Source: Anisakis pegreffii (Eukaryota; Nematoda; Chromadorea; Rhabditida; Anisakidae). Taken from it: a stretch of 64,000 nucleotides of DNA. Positions 23,187-36,777 of the stretch are shown piece after piece; position 1 is the stretch's first letter; each line of letters starts with the position of its first letter. The notes below the pieces were generated by a model, which was given only the letters and a program-made list of their open reading frames with translations, was not told the origin of the DNA and did not search any database. The stretch spans positions 1 to 64,000 of the forward strand of contig JAPYMA010000517.1 in NCBI GenBank assembly GCA_035041965.1, in the 5' to 3' direction. The position numbers and the translations under genes are program-made.

Positions 23187-26100
23187 GTACTTAACCGATT
23201 AACGTTCAGTTAGAAATGCAATTGTGCAAAATCACAGGTGCACTGCAGAATTCACAGAAAATTCCAAAGTGTGTCCATTCTGTAATGACCTTAGGATGTG
23301 ATGTTATGGTGCCTGAGGTGTAAGTTTTAAAGAGCTGGGAATGTTAAGGGGAACGTATCCGAGTCAAGCAAGAATTAAATGCACAGTAATAAGATATAGT
23401 ATTAAGATGATTGTGACTAAACGTGCATGATGCATTGATAGAATCGAATTGAAATAAGAAGGATGTTATGATGAATTCCAAAAGCGAACATTTGTCGTAC
23501 ACGTCAAAAAACAATTCACTATCATTTTGTTTGCAATGCTTTATTTTGCTTCACTTTTGGCACCGAAAGTGATCGCTGTTGAAACGTCATTAAAGAACAT
23601 GATCCTGAAATTTGAGTTTGTGAATCAGCTTGTCCTAACATTCAAAATTTATCTTTTCGTCTGTTCAGGAATATGCAACGTATTTATCACTGCATAAAGG
23701 TTAGAAGCGTGAGTGTCCGATAACATACTTGCATGCATTTCATTTTTCGAATGACTTGCATCACTGTTGCGATCATTTTGTGAATGTACACTTCTCATCG
23801 AATAGATTAGATGATGAAAATTGATCGTCGAACGAGAATAATTGATCATCAAATGTCGGCAAAAAATCAGAGAGGAGATGATTGGTATTTAATAACCAAA
23901 CAGTGTACTTTGAATGTATTCCTTTATGTTCAAGCACTGAACAACTAACTTTTTGATTTTTTTACAAAATTAAAAATTATATAACACAAACCACGCTTCA
24001 GATTGTGTATTTGAATAATTCTAGTTTCGCGAAATTTCTGAATTCAGATCAAATTAAAGCAATGAGCGTTTGAGGAAATGTACAATTATGATGGTATGAT
24101 TGCGTTGCAAATCATATCCACATAGTGCAGTGGATAAGTGAATGATGTGGACCTCAAAAGATGGAACAGTCCTTTTTTAGCATGAACAACTGACACACAA
24201 ACGTTCCACACGATCAGCTAACGGGACGTTCAGTGATCTTTCTTCCTGGATGAGAATCCCTCACATTCATCACATAATCAAGAACGAGTTTTGATGGAAT
24301 TGTTTTTTTTTTCGAATTTGTACAAAATTTCTGGCTAAAATAGATGCCAAACTGATCAAGATGAGTCAGCCGAATTGATCTACCGAAAATCGATAAGGTG
24401 AATTCCTTACGCAGTGGATTCTTAAGAACCATAACTTCTGAGACGTTCCTTGACCAAAACACAAGTAAAATGATGAAAATTGGACTAATTACGTCGATTA
24501 AAACCAATTTGTCACGAAATTGAGCGGAAAAACTCAACTGAGTAATATGCTCATCAATCTAATTGTTTGCAAATTGTATGAAAAAACATATAAGTTCTAG
24601 TTTTGATGGTATATCACTCACAACTGAAATGCTAAACGAAGAAGATGAAGGTTTTTATCAAACGAACATGAGTGGCTTGATTAATATCCTTGGGACGGAT
24701 ACTTAGTTATGATGAAGTGTGAATGCAAACGGAGTGAATAAAGTTAGGGTGCGACTAGTACCATGGAAACGATCGTATGCCCTTATCGAATTAATAAAAC
24801 TACTTGTGATGCAATTCAATTGATTGCAAATAGACGTTATCAACCATCTGCAATCATACAAACTCAATATTTGCACGCTGTCCTCAGCAGACGCATTCGC
24901 TTCGTATTCAAACAATTTCCGCTACAATATTTTCCTTCTTGTTTCAATTCTTTGAAACTATTCAATAAATAAAGAATGAATGAAATCTCGAAATAACGAA
25001 TTGACAAGAAAACGTTCTCTCGGATAAATGCTTGATTGTTTATTAGTTCCATACCTAGCTGATAAATCAATCAATCAATCAATCAATCGATCGCCTTCAT
25101 GCTTTCTCTTGTAGAAAATTATCACATATGATTGTTTTTCTCATTATTTTACAGCAGCAGTTACGCTCAGATATCGCCCATTAATAACCCCTTTAGACAA
25201 TCTGCTAACAACTAAGATAGGAGGACTTTAGATTTGGTGCAAAGCAGAGCTTTAAATTATATATTCGAAGTGAAAAAAAAAACGCTTTAGAAGTTAGTTG
25301 GTATTGCTACTGCTTTCAGTTTCATCATTAACAGTAAAGGAATATCACGAAAAAAGTTTTTGAAATGTTCAAAGATAAAATTTTTCAAACCACAATGTCT
25401 GTCTGAAATGGAATTGCTTTGAAAATATCTGCAAATTATTATGGTAAGACAGAACGGCAAAAGCAATATTTCAATCAGGCAGCTGAATGAAGTATTCAAT
25501 ATGAGAATGCCGAACGATAAACGAGGCTTTAAATGGTTATTTGATGAACTGAAAAGCGCCCTCTGCATTTGGTTTGTTTAAAGTGAACTTTGATTCCATA
25601 AAGTGTATTTTTATGTCAAAATGTAAAAAGCGATCGTGAGAAATTTGATAAGGTGTAGGAAAATAATGGCTGTGTGAAAAGTTTCAATAAGAAACATTGC
25701 ATGCTGACCAAGCGTTTCAATTTAACCTTAATTCACTTAGCACCACTCGCACCCTTTCATTCAAGAGAATTATTCCTTTCATTCCAGCCTTAACTCATAC
25801 ACATATTGTCGCTTCGGTCGCACATTCTGTTCCACGTTTGTGATCTTTGAACTTTAGTTTCATTTATTGTCGTCCGTTTTCAGATAACCTTCCGTTGAAT
25901 CGCAGATATCCTTTAGATAATTTTTCATCGAAAATCATTTGAGCTATTCGGTAAATGACATGTATGATCATATCTGAACTGCCGCCGATGAATGATAATC
26001 AGTTTGAATAGGTTATTTTCGAGTCCGCTTCACCAAGCACTAAAATGAGATGATCAAACATTAAAATTGGTCGTTGAAAGTTGATTATTAGAAGGCAAGC

Positions 26101-26504
26101 AAGCAATATGCTAATCAAATTCGCTTTACCATAATCAAAACATTGAAAGTCGTTTAACCAATTAAAAAATTAAGCATAATCAAAAAATTAAAACATAATT
26201 AAAACGATTTAACATAAAAACATAATCAAAAATAAAAAATACAAAACGATCAGATAGAGCATGCGAATAATTATCAATAATAACTGACAATGGCACAAAC
26301 GAAAAAAATTGTTTGTAGAAACACTTCACAATAGAACATATTTTTGCATGGAAGATTGTCTGAAAAATCACAAAATATTGGCAGAATCATATAAAGAAAG
26401 TGATAAACAACTACATCCCAGCATATTAGATAAAACAATAACTTTAAGATACTCCTCAAACAGCATTCAAAAAAACGACTAGCAAAATGCTACGACATTC
26501 GAAA
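23187..26504. other. Intergenic region, no gene recognised
   Basis: This stretch should hold the missing 5' part of the TTC39 gene, but I could not identify its first exon. A 107-codon minus-strand open frame (24537-24214) and others near 24703-25568 have no recognisable motif. An (ATCA)n tract lies at about 25063-25090. Confidence 0.4.
25063..25090. repeat. (ATCA)n microsatellite
   Basis: About six tandem ATCA units in intergenic sequence. Confidence 0.85.
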
Positions 26505-26510
26505 TTTATT
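26505..26510 (-). terminator. Candidate poly(A) signal of the SSADH gene
   Basis: AATAAA on the minus strand lies 28 bases after the SSADH stop codon. Confidence 0.5.
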
Positions 26511-26537
26511 CTTTTTGGCACAAATCACTTCAACGAC

Positions 26538-29500
26538 TCAATAACTTGTACAAATATACTTCCACTGTGAAAATTCATCGATTCCTTGTGCAGCTCCTTC
26601 TCGACCTAAACCACTTTCTTTCACACCACCAAACGCACCTTCAGCACAAGATATCATGGCTGAAAATTAAAACCTTAATCTCTTCCCTACACACAAATTT
26701 CGCTTGAAATTTCCAAAAACTTCTTAAAGTAACGGAGTGAGGAACGAAATAATGAGAGTTATAAAAGGATGAGGACTAAAAAATAACTTACTTTCATTGA
26801 CACCAATCATCCCAACATGCAGTCGACGACTAACACGCTGCATTTGAGCCGGATCAGTTGTGAAAATATAACCTTAAATTTGAAGCTGTTATTTTACATT
26901 AGTGTTAACTTTCGCTTCCGGTTCAATTACAGTAAAAATGATTTGGGAAGTGAGTAGGAACTTTGACTTTACTGCTAAAAACTAAATAATTCGTTCTCGA
27001 TAAGAGAGGATATATTTGAAGCCGTCTGAGAAAGAGTCGTAATCGCTTGTTGCATCCTTTCAACACACTATGCGAACTAGTGCTTGCAAAATGCTGACAC
27101 CGAACAACGGAAGACAGAGTAACGGTTATGATGAAAAAGGAAGCAAGAATGATAACGTCATGAATTTTTGTTCACTGCTTTCTGAAGAATGAAAGCAGAG
27201 GTGTCGCATTTATGCAACGATTTATCGCTTTATTACCGCTTAGACAGTGAACAACAAATATTTATGAATATGAATGAACCGGGAATGATTAATGCGCAAT
27301 TCAGGACGAGCAAATTACCAATACCAGACAAAACACCGTGTTTTATCAAATTCCGGAATTTTTTGGAATATCAATTTCTAAATCGGGACTCCAGCATCGC
27401 GTAAAAACATTGATGCGAACTAACACACAATCGGTAGATAGCTTCAACAAATAAAGCAAATAAACAAAATAAAAGGGGGAGAAAAAGAGAATTTCGAACC
27501 AGTATATATATAGCAACGACTCCAAAGGAATCACAAAGTCCCATTAGCCGCAAAGAAAAAATATAAATGAAACAAGACATGCAGTCAGCAATTCCAGTCG
27601 AACTTTTTATAACTAGTGATCTCATTTATTTTTCCCAACAATAAGATATACATTCACAGATGCTATCTTAAAATAAGGAATATAAAAAATTTTAGCACGA
27701 CCATATTTCCAAAATTAAAATTCACAATCAAATGATTACGGATCTGATATTAGTAGGAAAATAAAACGAATAAATTGGAAAACATCACCTACCAGCAAGA
27801 CCAGAACGTGTATTATTTGCCAGTTGAAGCGCCTCCTCTTCCGTTTCGAACCTAAGTGATGATTTGAAACGTAATTCATTGAACACTACATTATTTCTGT
27901 TCATTATCGCTTGCAAAATTTTCACGTACGATTCAACAGCCTCAAATATCTACTAATAATCATTTTGATTCATTATCAACATCAGTATAAACGCTATTCA
28001 AAACTAGAATCGTGAAGTCACTCACTGAACAATAAATCTCGCAACGAATTTCAACCATGACAGATCTTCAGAGCTCACGGATCGATAGCGGCTGCACAAG
28101 CATTTACATATAAGAATCCAATCAAACATACTTAACAATAGCTGCAACAGGACCAAAGATTTCTGTGTGTGCAATTTGCATATTTGACTGAACGTTTGTG
28201 ATCAACGTTGGTTCAAACAGCGTTGATTGAGTACCCCGTTTGCTACCACAAACAACATTAGCGCCTTTCGACACGGCATCCGATATCAAATCTTCGATCT
28301 GAATTAACTACCCAAATAGATCGAATACTGACTGAATCGAATTCATTTCATACACTGCTTGGAAGTCATAATGAGAATAATTTGTAGACTTACTCAATTC
28401 AATCTGAACGAGACATATATTAAACGGTCTATCCAATGAAAATCAATTCAACTTCGTTCATGTCAAGAAGAACCTTGAAGTTCGAAAGCGATGTTTCAAA
28501 AAAGAGCATATGATAAGCTCAGAATGTCGTTAATTCAAACGATGCTGCTTCAATAAAACCATGGCGTAGTTGAATGAAATCTGAATAATTATGCAACAAA
28601 TATGCATCAGAACGAAAGGATGAATGCATTCACCTTTTTAACAGCTCGTTCATTGATAAGGGGGCCTTGGTTAACATCACTTCTCATGCCATCGCCTATA
28701 ACCAACGATTTCATTGCGTTATGAAGCTGTTTCACGTATTCGTCATGAATTGTCGAATGAACGAACATTCGATTTGCTGATATGCACGTTTGTCCTGAGC
28801 CACGGAATTTGGTTGCCATCGTACCCTACATATGAAATTTTAGCTTTGTGGGCTTCTACAATAGCAAATCCTTTTTACATCAGCCATTTAATGAACTATA
28901 AAATATTTCTAGAGAATCAACGTAAGAATTTCTTGAGAACCGTTAATTCCTCTCGAAGAATGATGCGAAAAAAATTTTCTAACTAGACTTACTCTGCACT
29001 AGCATGTTGCGGGATGGGAAAAAATCGGGGACCGCAAAAATGCAGTCGCCATGAAAAAACGGAAAACTTCGAGGAAAAACTCAATCTCATCCCCGTCCTC
29101 GATGCACGCATTTTCCCCGATAATGTGACGCTTGAACTGGAGTCACTGGAAGTTTGAAAACGGGAATATGAAAGGAAGGTTGTACTTACACTTAGTAAAT
29201 AATGCTATTCCCAACTAACCGAACTGTTTGTCAAGCATACACGCATAATAATTTACACGATGCAAAACAACAAACCTTAACAGCAGTTTCAATATTAGCT
29301 GATGGGAAGACAATAAGTGGAGCGTTACCGCCTAGCTCGAGACACACTCTCTTAACTGTATCAGCCGACTGCGAGAGCAACAACTGAAACAAAATAAATA
29401 CTGTGGATTATCCGACAGGATGCCTGCATTAAAGTGTTCATTATCAAAAGTTTACTTACAATTAGCAGATGGTATTACTTATTTTAGTGCTCGTTGTATT

Positions 29501-32175
29501 CTGGATAATGATGGGAAGTGCACTTATTTTTGGACTATAGAATTCTGAATTAACTTATTTTAGTGCTGCGATCGCTGGATTACAACAATTAACTTCAAGA
29601 CGAAACTTGATCCAGCAATCAATGACAATAACAAACCTTCCCAACCGCAGTGCTACCGGTAAACGAAATGGCATCAACATCTGTCGAACTACAAAGATAC
29701 TTTGAAATTTGAGCTGTTTTAACACGATCGGCTGGGATTACGTTGAAGACACCTTCGGGAAGACCAGCTTGCATACCCAACTGAACGAGACACAATCAAA
29801 CGATGAATGCAATTACTTGATTAAAACAGCTGAAATGAAACAGTGCTTCACTGATCACCAGCTCCACCTGAACTTGAACGCTTGGAATAGTACCTTTGAA
29901 TAATTTTGTCTCGCTTTCAGTAACAGCTGACAGATTGCTTTCAATTTATGAATGAGTAATAAAATAAACGGACACCAGTTAATTACATTGAGCACATAAA
30001 ACGCAAAATATGTAGTCACCTCAGCAAAGGCAAGCGCAGAGAGTGGAGTGTCTTCGGCAGGCTTTGTTACAATTGTGCATCCAACAGCTAAAGCAGCACC
30101 CGTTTTACGCGCAATCATTGCCGTTGGGAAGTTCCACTAAATAATTTATTTGATTCAAGTTCAGTTCACAAAAGAAACAGAAATACGAACATTCCTACCG
30201 GAGTGATCAATGCAACCACACCAATCGGCTCACGTGTATGCAAATGCGTCCGATTCGTTGCTGTCGCCGGAACCACTTGGCCATAGATACGTCTAGCCTC
30301 ACCAGAATACCAATCCAAGAATGACGACGAATACTGAATCTCACCTCGCGCCTCCGCTAATGGTTTACCCTTAAATGCGACTGCAAATACACGACTAGCA
30401 ATTGTACGGAGAAGATTCATATCATTACAGTTTTAAATAATAGTGTAAATCCAAATTGTGAAAGTATAAGCGAATGCGTAAAAAATATTTAGTGGAAATA
30501 GTGTTCAAGGAACTCTATTTCAGCGCTACCTAAATCTAGGTCTTTGCAGATTGTTTAGGCACTTAGGTTGCGCGTGCTGGGGTTGGCAGGAAAGTGCAAA
30601 TTATTCGTTAGAGTTCGACGATTCGATATGTGATCGTTCTTGACGGCGCTGTACGCAGGCGCTCTTTCAAATAGGTTTTGAAAACATCTTTTGCATCGTC
30701 TAATAAAAAGAAAACCGGAAATGTCGATAGGGGGCCTGAGTTCTTATATTTAGGAAAAAATAATAAACCAAATAACGACTAATGCCAAAATCCTATGAAA
30801 AGTGAGTGCATTTCTCGAATGTTTGAAAATATTATTGAGGGAAGACATACGGTATCGAGAACGAGTGAAATGAGATCTATTGATTGTTTTGTGCCACTCT
30901 ATTAGAATGGCCGATGACTTATGGTATCCTTGCAGAATAGAAAAACTGGAATAAGAATTCATTCTGTAAAAGTATGATCATATCGACTAACTGAGAATTA
31001 CGTAACAAGATATTACAGTCAAAAATACGACAGGAGCCACTAAAATCCTGTAAAGCCGAAAATGAACGACAGTTAACTGATGAACCTGTTCGAGCGTAAG
31101 TAATTCAGCCAGTTGCGATTCCTTTTCGCACATCAACTGATACCATTTATACAGAATAGCGCCCCTTTGTTTTCCAGTAAGACCCACTGACCATTGTTCG
31201 AATGCATCCTTCGCAGCTTTTACGCTCTGCAGAACTTCTAAATGAACTGATAAGCAAAGAAGCATTAAAAGCACCAAGTGTTGGGCATCATTATGCGAAC
31301 AGAAATCACTTAATGAAAGCTCTAGTCATTTGTCTGGAATATTCACGAACAGCCCCGACATCTTGCAGTGATTCATTCTGCTACTGAATTAATGTCTGAA
31401 GCAACTCATTTGGGCGTGATGACATGAATTTTCGAACTGATAAAAGCGATTTTAAAGCTTCTTACGACTCTTGCTTAGTATCACTAAAAAATCATACATC
31501 GACAAACAATAAAAAAACAGCCATTTCTAAAAACTTCACATCAGTTCTAAATTCTAAAATTAACGAAAAGGCAAAAAAATTTTTCCCAGATTTTTTAAGA
31601 GGTGAATTAAGAGATTAACGCATTTAATGATGTGCACTGATAGAATAAGTGCGAGGTGAATGGGTGCGTAAAGGAACCGTGTTATGAAATGAGATATGCT
31701 TACCCGTTTGGCATCCGCAACATCACAGTTAGCAGCCTGATACAGAATATCCCCAGAAAAAGGATTCCGCACTTCGAATGTTGCTTTTGACTCTGCAGTC
31801 ACCCACCTGCCTTTAATTAATTTGGTACAGCAATGATGAATCATTTACATTGTTCATCACAACGAAAATCGAAAGATTACAAAGACAGCTGCACGATTTC
31901 TTTCGGCGTCTCGACGACAAATTCTGTTTTGATAATCTCATGCAGCAACCTATGCTATGCTGACTAAACGAGAATCGGTAGTACATGAGTTCAATGTTTT
32001 ACATTTGTTCCTATTGGAATCGACAGATAATACAAACAACTTTCTCAAACTTACCGTTTATGAAAGCTTTTGCACCCTCAGGCAATACAGTTGTGTGATA
32101 CTGATAAAGGTCTGTATGTCTCAACACGTCTGCAATGCAATTCAACACTCGTCCTGATCGCTGAATTCGCAACAT
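26538..32175 (-). CDS. Succinate-semialdehyde dehydrogenase, mitochondrial (ALDH5A1 type)
   Basis: It oxidises succinate semialdehyde to succinate with NAD in the mitochondrial matrix, the last step of GABA breakdown. Twelve phase-consistent exons: 32175-32055, 31810-31704, 31226-31086, 30369-30199, 30136-30020, 29780-29637, 29383-29276, 28825-28634, 28298-28132, 27851-27793, 26872-26792, 26659-26538; 1530 bases, 509 residues. Exon 1 gives a basic presequence ([20 protein letters not shown]) and [10 protein letters not shown], which joins GRWVTAESK in exon 2. Landmarks are [48 protein letters not shown] (cofactor loop), LELGG with the general-base Glu, SGQTC with the catalytic Cys, EIFGP and [12 protein letters not shown]. 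The human redox-switch cysteine two residues after the catalytic one (TCVCSN) is Ser here (TCISAN). An ATG at 31844 also opens exon 2, but the exon 1 join fits the family better. Confidence 0.95.
29008..29165. repeat. Dispersed repeat, copy 1, in an SSADH intron
   Basis: It shares ACTTCGAGGAAAA, CTCAATCTC.TCCCCG, ATTTTCCCCGA and AATGTGACG.TTGAACTGG in the same order with 62213-62395. It is GC-rich against its surroundings and lies in the intron between the exons ending at 29276 and starting at 28825. Confidence 0.7.
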
Positions 32176-33924
32176 TGCTGACAATACCTCAAAAAACTAC
32201 TACCATCAATCAAATTCATTTTAAAAAATTTTCAAAAATGGTCGGGTGTTCCAACCTCATATTGAACACATCTCGTAAAATGCACCTGATGGGGATTCAT
32301 CGTTGTTAACCTACGTCTGAGCTTAATACTAAACCAAGGCGGAAGTCACGGCTTAAGAATAACCTCAGCTTGATTGAAGTGGATGAAGTTAAAACCAGCG
32401 AAGGTGCCTTAGCTACATTTACGGATTGTTTCTGTTAAGATCTTATGAATCTCAACTGAGAACAAATGATGACAGTGTGTTAACACGTTGAATTTGAGTG
32501 TAATTATTCTGTTGACCATAATGAGTTCAGGTATTGGTTATCGTCGAAAGCAAGCTAAAATCAATAATACCTTTCAGCAATTTCATTATATCATTCCGTG
32601 TGTGGCTTTACGCATAATTGCATTGGTGTTAAGAAGTTTATGAGCATTGTTTGTTCACGTTCTACGCTGTTTTCGGAAAATGAGTTACGATTTAGTGCAT
32701 GTTTGTGGCATTCATTACGGAAAAGACAAAAAATAAGAATACTACAAAAGATTAGACGATCACTAAGGAGAGGTTTTTCGCGATAGCTTGCGACTTCAAA
32801 CAACTCAAGATATTTGAAATCAGTGGCATTGAGTACAACAGAAAATGCTTTAATTTGAGTGAGTACGGGAGTAATTTGAAAAAAAAGAAGAATTGATGTG
32901 GGATAAACAGTAAGTCTGGGAAATTTGTGGCAAGCCATGCAGAAAGTCAATAATAATTTTCATAAATGATCAAGATCGTATCATACTTTAAATTGAAATT
33001 CTATATAATGCTACTGCAATTATGAAGCCTAGGAACTCTCAACAATCCAAGGGTTGAAGCTATAAGCAACATTCAACTTCCACATCAATTTAAATCAAGT
33101 TTTGGCTGTTTCAAAGTAAAGCGCACACTGTTACTTAATCAGCAAACATTTCGATGATGACAGATTAATGTAATGTGTATAAATAATGAAGAAACAAAGA
33201 AAGTTTTCAGACGCACGTAAATGCAACTATTTGAACGAATGAACAAACGTTCAGACTGTGTTCGTATTGATTTGGTTCATCATGAGAACGTACAAAAATG
33301 CATAAATAACATCACATCGACAACAACTGTTGACATAAAAAAAAAGAAGAAGTTCTTTTGATATCTGCAAACATCTTGCACATCGCATTGATTGCTGTAA
33401 AGCATATCGATATAGTGAAAGTTAAAACTGTTCTATTTGATAAATCACTGGTTAAACCCATACCGATTTAATGTACCATTACAACTGACTGATCTGTTAC
33501 TATTCGGCAAAAGCAGTGTAGTGTTAACTCTCATAGGTTATACGTGACTTCCTCTCCACATTGCCTCAGCTTTTCATATATCAACCATTTTACCCGATAT
33601 AAGCATATCCTACAGACTTTAATTTGATCTGTTGTCTCCGATTCGGAATAAAAATTGCATGCTCTAACCAGAACATTGTGGTGCTGTCTGATGCATCTTC
33701 TTCACATATTATACATTCAGAACGTAAAGGTGCACAACAATTTGCAAGATCGACCACCAGTTTTTGTTTTAAAATTTTTTAAACAGGAAAAGCTAAAAAA
33801 TAGATGTACCATGGGAGAAGGACAGAATAATCATACAAATGGAAAGAAGGATCTAAAAATTCATTCACATTTTCTTCCGATTTTGTGGAATTCCTTCATT
33901 AAAAACTTTCACTTCTAACAATTG
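32176..33924. other. Upstream region of SSADH, no further gene recognised
   Basis: It probably holds the SSADH promoter. The longest open frame (minus, 32950-32591) has no recognisable motif and overlaps a frame on the other strand. Nothing else is supported. Confidence 0.45.
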
Positions 33925-34200
33925 CTAATCTTCACGGTAATGTTCGAAATTTGGATAAATCCCCTCGCAGTTCCCCGCATGTAAAAATACTTCGCAGGAA
34001 CGTGAATCATCGCGACAACTCGCGGGATAATCCGTGTGGGTTCCCGTGCTCACAGAATCCTCCATACCCATCGGGGCCCCTACGAGATCTCTCACAAAAC
34101 GCACATAAGAAGAATAACGCTAATCTATCGTCATCATTCACAGCTGGTTTATTCATCCTAACAAACACTGCATATAACTGTTGCAAGCTCTTGATCGTGA
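33925..34200. repeat. GC-rich fragment, probably mobile-element derived
   Basis: A local GC-rich island with CGCGACAACTCGCGGG and ATCGGGGCCCCTACG abuts the foldback array at 34200-34835. No coding frame or clear ends are seen. Confidence 0.4.
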
Positions 34201-34377
34201 GCCAAAAAATTTTTTGACTCCATCGAAAAAATATCGCGACAACATTCAGCAGCCGAAGCTAAGACTTGCGTGATGAATTTTTGCGGAGCCGGAGGGAAGT
34301 GAAGCAAATTTCGGAGCTGAAATCTGAGACAGCCGAAAATTTGGAGAATGTATAACCTGAGCGGGAGGTGGAACCGA

Positions 34378-34463
34378 TTAATTAAATTCGTCTCCGGCTC
34401 CAGCTCTAGCTCACGAATCAAAATTCGTGAGCTAGAGCTGGAGCCGGAGGCGAATTTAATTAA
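34378..34463. repeat. Near-perfect 41-bp hairpin (foldback)
   Basis: Arms 34378-34418 and 34423-34463 match at 40 of 41 positions around a 4-base centre (CAAA). The arm carries CTCCGGCTCCAGCTCTAGCTC and ends in TTAATTAA. So strong a palindrome suggests a transposon foldback or a recent inverted duplication. Confidence 0.95.
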
Positions 34464-34507
34464 GAAATTTGAATTGGAGCAGGAGATGGGGTAGTAAAGT
34501 GTCAGGC

Positions 34508-34642
34508 ACTTTTGCAATGTAGTGGACTCCACCCCATGGTAACCCCTTAACAGCAACGCTTAGGCCTATGCTGAGGTTATCCCTTTTCTCTCTTTCGATA
34601 GGCGCGTAGGGTGGGGTCCCCTACAGTGCAAAAGTACCAAGT
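34508..34642. repeat. Second inverted repeat of the foldback array
   Basis: GCACTTTTGCAATGTAG..GA..CCACCCC (34506-34535) is complementary, with a few mismatches, to GGTGGGGTCCCCTACAGTGC and the AAAAGTAC after it (34611-34636). It lies between the 41-bp hairpin and the 31-bp inverted repeat. Confidence 0.7.
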
Positions 34643-34660
34643 TTCAGGGTAATCCTACCG

Positions 34661-34828
34661 TTTAGGTCAAGGAAAAATGGGGTGTGGCCTAATGCTCGTA
34701 TGCTTCACACATAAGTCGAAGCCTACGCGTTAGCCTCATTACCGGGCTAAGCGTAAGTCTAGGCCACACCCCATTTCTCCTTGACCTAAAGGTAATCTTT
34801 CCATTTAGGTCAAGAAGAAATGGGGTGT
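34661..34828. repeat. 31-bp inverted repeat with an extra direct copy
   Basis: The arm at 34661-34691 (TTTAGGTCAAGG.....TGGGGTGTGGCCTA) and the arm at 34760-34790 are complementary at 30 of 31 positions. A third, direct copy (TTTAGGTCAAGAAGAAATGG) starts at 34804. The 68-base spacer has no coding sense. Confidence 0.85.
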
Positions 34829-36777
34829 ACGAGCAACAAATAATCAAAGCTTACGACCAAAAATAGCTCGAATTTCACAAAAATGCTCACTAAATAGAGG
34901 ACAAACCGAACGTTCAAACAAAATTTACAATATAAGTAATTCCTCACAACGGTGTTTTGAATGTCTTGAAACTGGTTTAAATTGCTTTAATACGCATTAA
35001 AATGAGGCAGCTTAAAATATAGAAGATGCGGAACAACAATTAGCGTGGAAAATACAAATATAACATATCCACTCATCATAATTACCGCTAATTAATTAAA
35101 AAATTACAAGTAAAAGAAAAGTGAATCGCTCGCGAATGACATTTCACGCCGACGCGTCTCGGCTCATCGCCAAGAACAGGCCGGCGCAGCGATTTGCTGA
35201 ATGAAAAGTGCGAAAAGTGAGGGGTGGGCAAAGTATTTTTACGATACGTTCCCATTATCGGTTTTGTGCCCAAACTGGGTCAGTACTGAATCATTTTGGA
35301 TTTTAACTTCAGGTTAAGTTCGAGACCCATTTATCAATATTTCTAACAGTTAAATTGTCGACTTGGTGGATTTTCGGCAGAGTTATAGGCAAAAAACTGT
35401 CAAAATTTTACACCCAATTTGAAAGTGCGCTCAAACGCTCTCATAACGAAGGCAAACCCGCGAAATTAAATGTTGGTGCTCAACTTGTTCTTTGCAAATC
35501 CCTATATCCGCATCGTTAAAATAATGGTATTCAGATATTTGTGATTGTTGATGTTGACGTTAGCAGTCGATGTCCGCAGACAGCGAATTAATTCGGAGCT
35601 ATACAGCCATATCTGATATTAATTCCAAATCTCTTCCCCAGTGAGAGGTCTAAGGATTCCGGGTTCCAGCTTCGCGGATTTTCAGACGATAAACCATTGA
35701 TATATTTCTTACTTAGTAGCGTTAATTTTGACGAGTCGATAAGTTGTATTTGTATTTTTCACACTGACTGTTGTTCTCTTGTCAGGAGTTACTTTCATTG
35801 TTAATCTCGTTTGAACTCTCGGTTTGATGTCTGTTCAATGAATATTTTTCTAATTGTAAGAATCGCGATATTTTTTAGCCGTAGGCTTAGATTATTTGTT
35901 ATTCATACTCCCTAGCATCTGGTTGGCCTAGTTTGTAACGCTGAACTGCGAGATATTGTTCAAATTGGATTGAGATTGAGCTCTGGTAAGCTCATTTGAA
36001 TGAATCAGAATGTTATTGTTCTAATGTACATTCCTGATGGAGTTTTCGTTAATTTTTACTGTGTTACTTATGATTTGTTATGTTTACTGTGAATTTATGG
36101 AAATGTTTAATAAATGTTTTATTTTGTCCTTATGAATTGTATTTGTGACTATGGAATTGAAAGAATATTGTAATCATTCATATAATATATTCAGAAATTT
36201 ATTATGAAAGACATTCGGTTCCCGTTTCAATAAATTTCAACAAATTAAAACTTACTGGTTCAATTTACATTCAGCACGAAGTTGTCATTGTCTTACATTA
36301 CTTTTTATTCCCTTCTCTGCGATATTTGTTTATGTCTAAAGGGTTTTTTTAGAATACCGTCACAGTCTTCGTTGCTTTTTAATATTGGTGATAAATTTGA
36401 CAGTCTTCATTGCTTTAATATAGTATTGAGCCAACTTGTGATGGTTATTATGTAATTGGCTATATTATGAAGGTAATGTTTAATAGTAATTGTGCTAAAG
36501 TATATTATGAAAGATTTTTAATAAATAAAAATGAACAATAAGAACTTGTGTTGTGTTCACATGGAAAGTTTCAACGAAATAAAATGCTTTTGCTTTTGAG
36601 AGGGAGATCGCTTCATCGTTTGTTTGACCATTCGCTCATTAACCACTGACCAGTTAAGCATTCTTTTCATCTCAGGTCTATCAAAATGCCACAATTTATT
36701 ATTTCTCGTGATCCACTTATCAAACTGAATCGATTGGATCAGTACAAATCGATTGGTACCAAAAATATCGAAAAATG

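Noticed and set aside
24214..24537. 107-codon minus-strand frame as a membrane protein
   Set aside because: Only one weak hydrophobic stretch, no splice context and no recognisable motif; may be chance in AT-rich DNA.
31704..31844. SSADH starting at the ATG at 31844 (MIHHCC)
   Set aside because: An upstream exon at 32175-32055 gives a mitochondrial presequence and joins in phase to complete the family's FING(R/K)W motif.
32591..32950. 119-codon minus-strand frame upstream of SSADH
   Set aside because: Low-complexity hydrophobic composition, overlapped by an open plus-strand frame, no motif.
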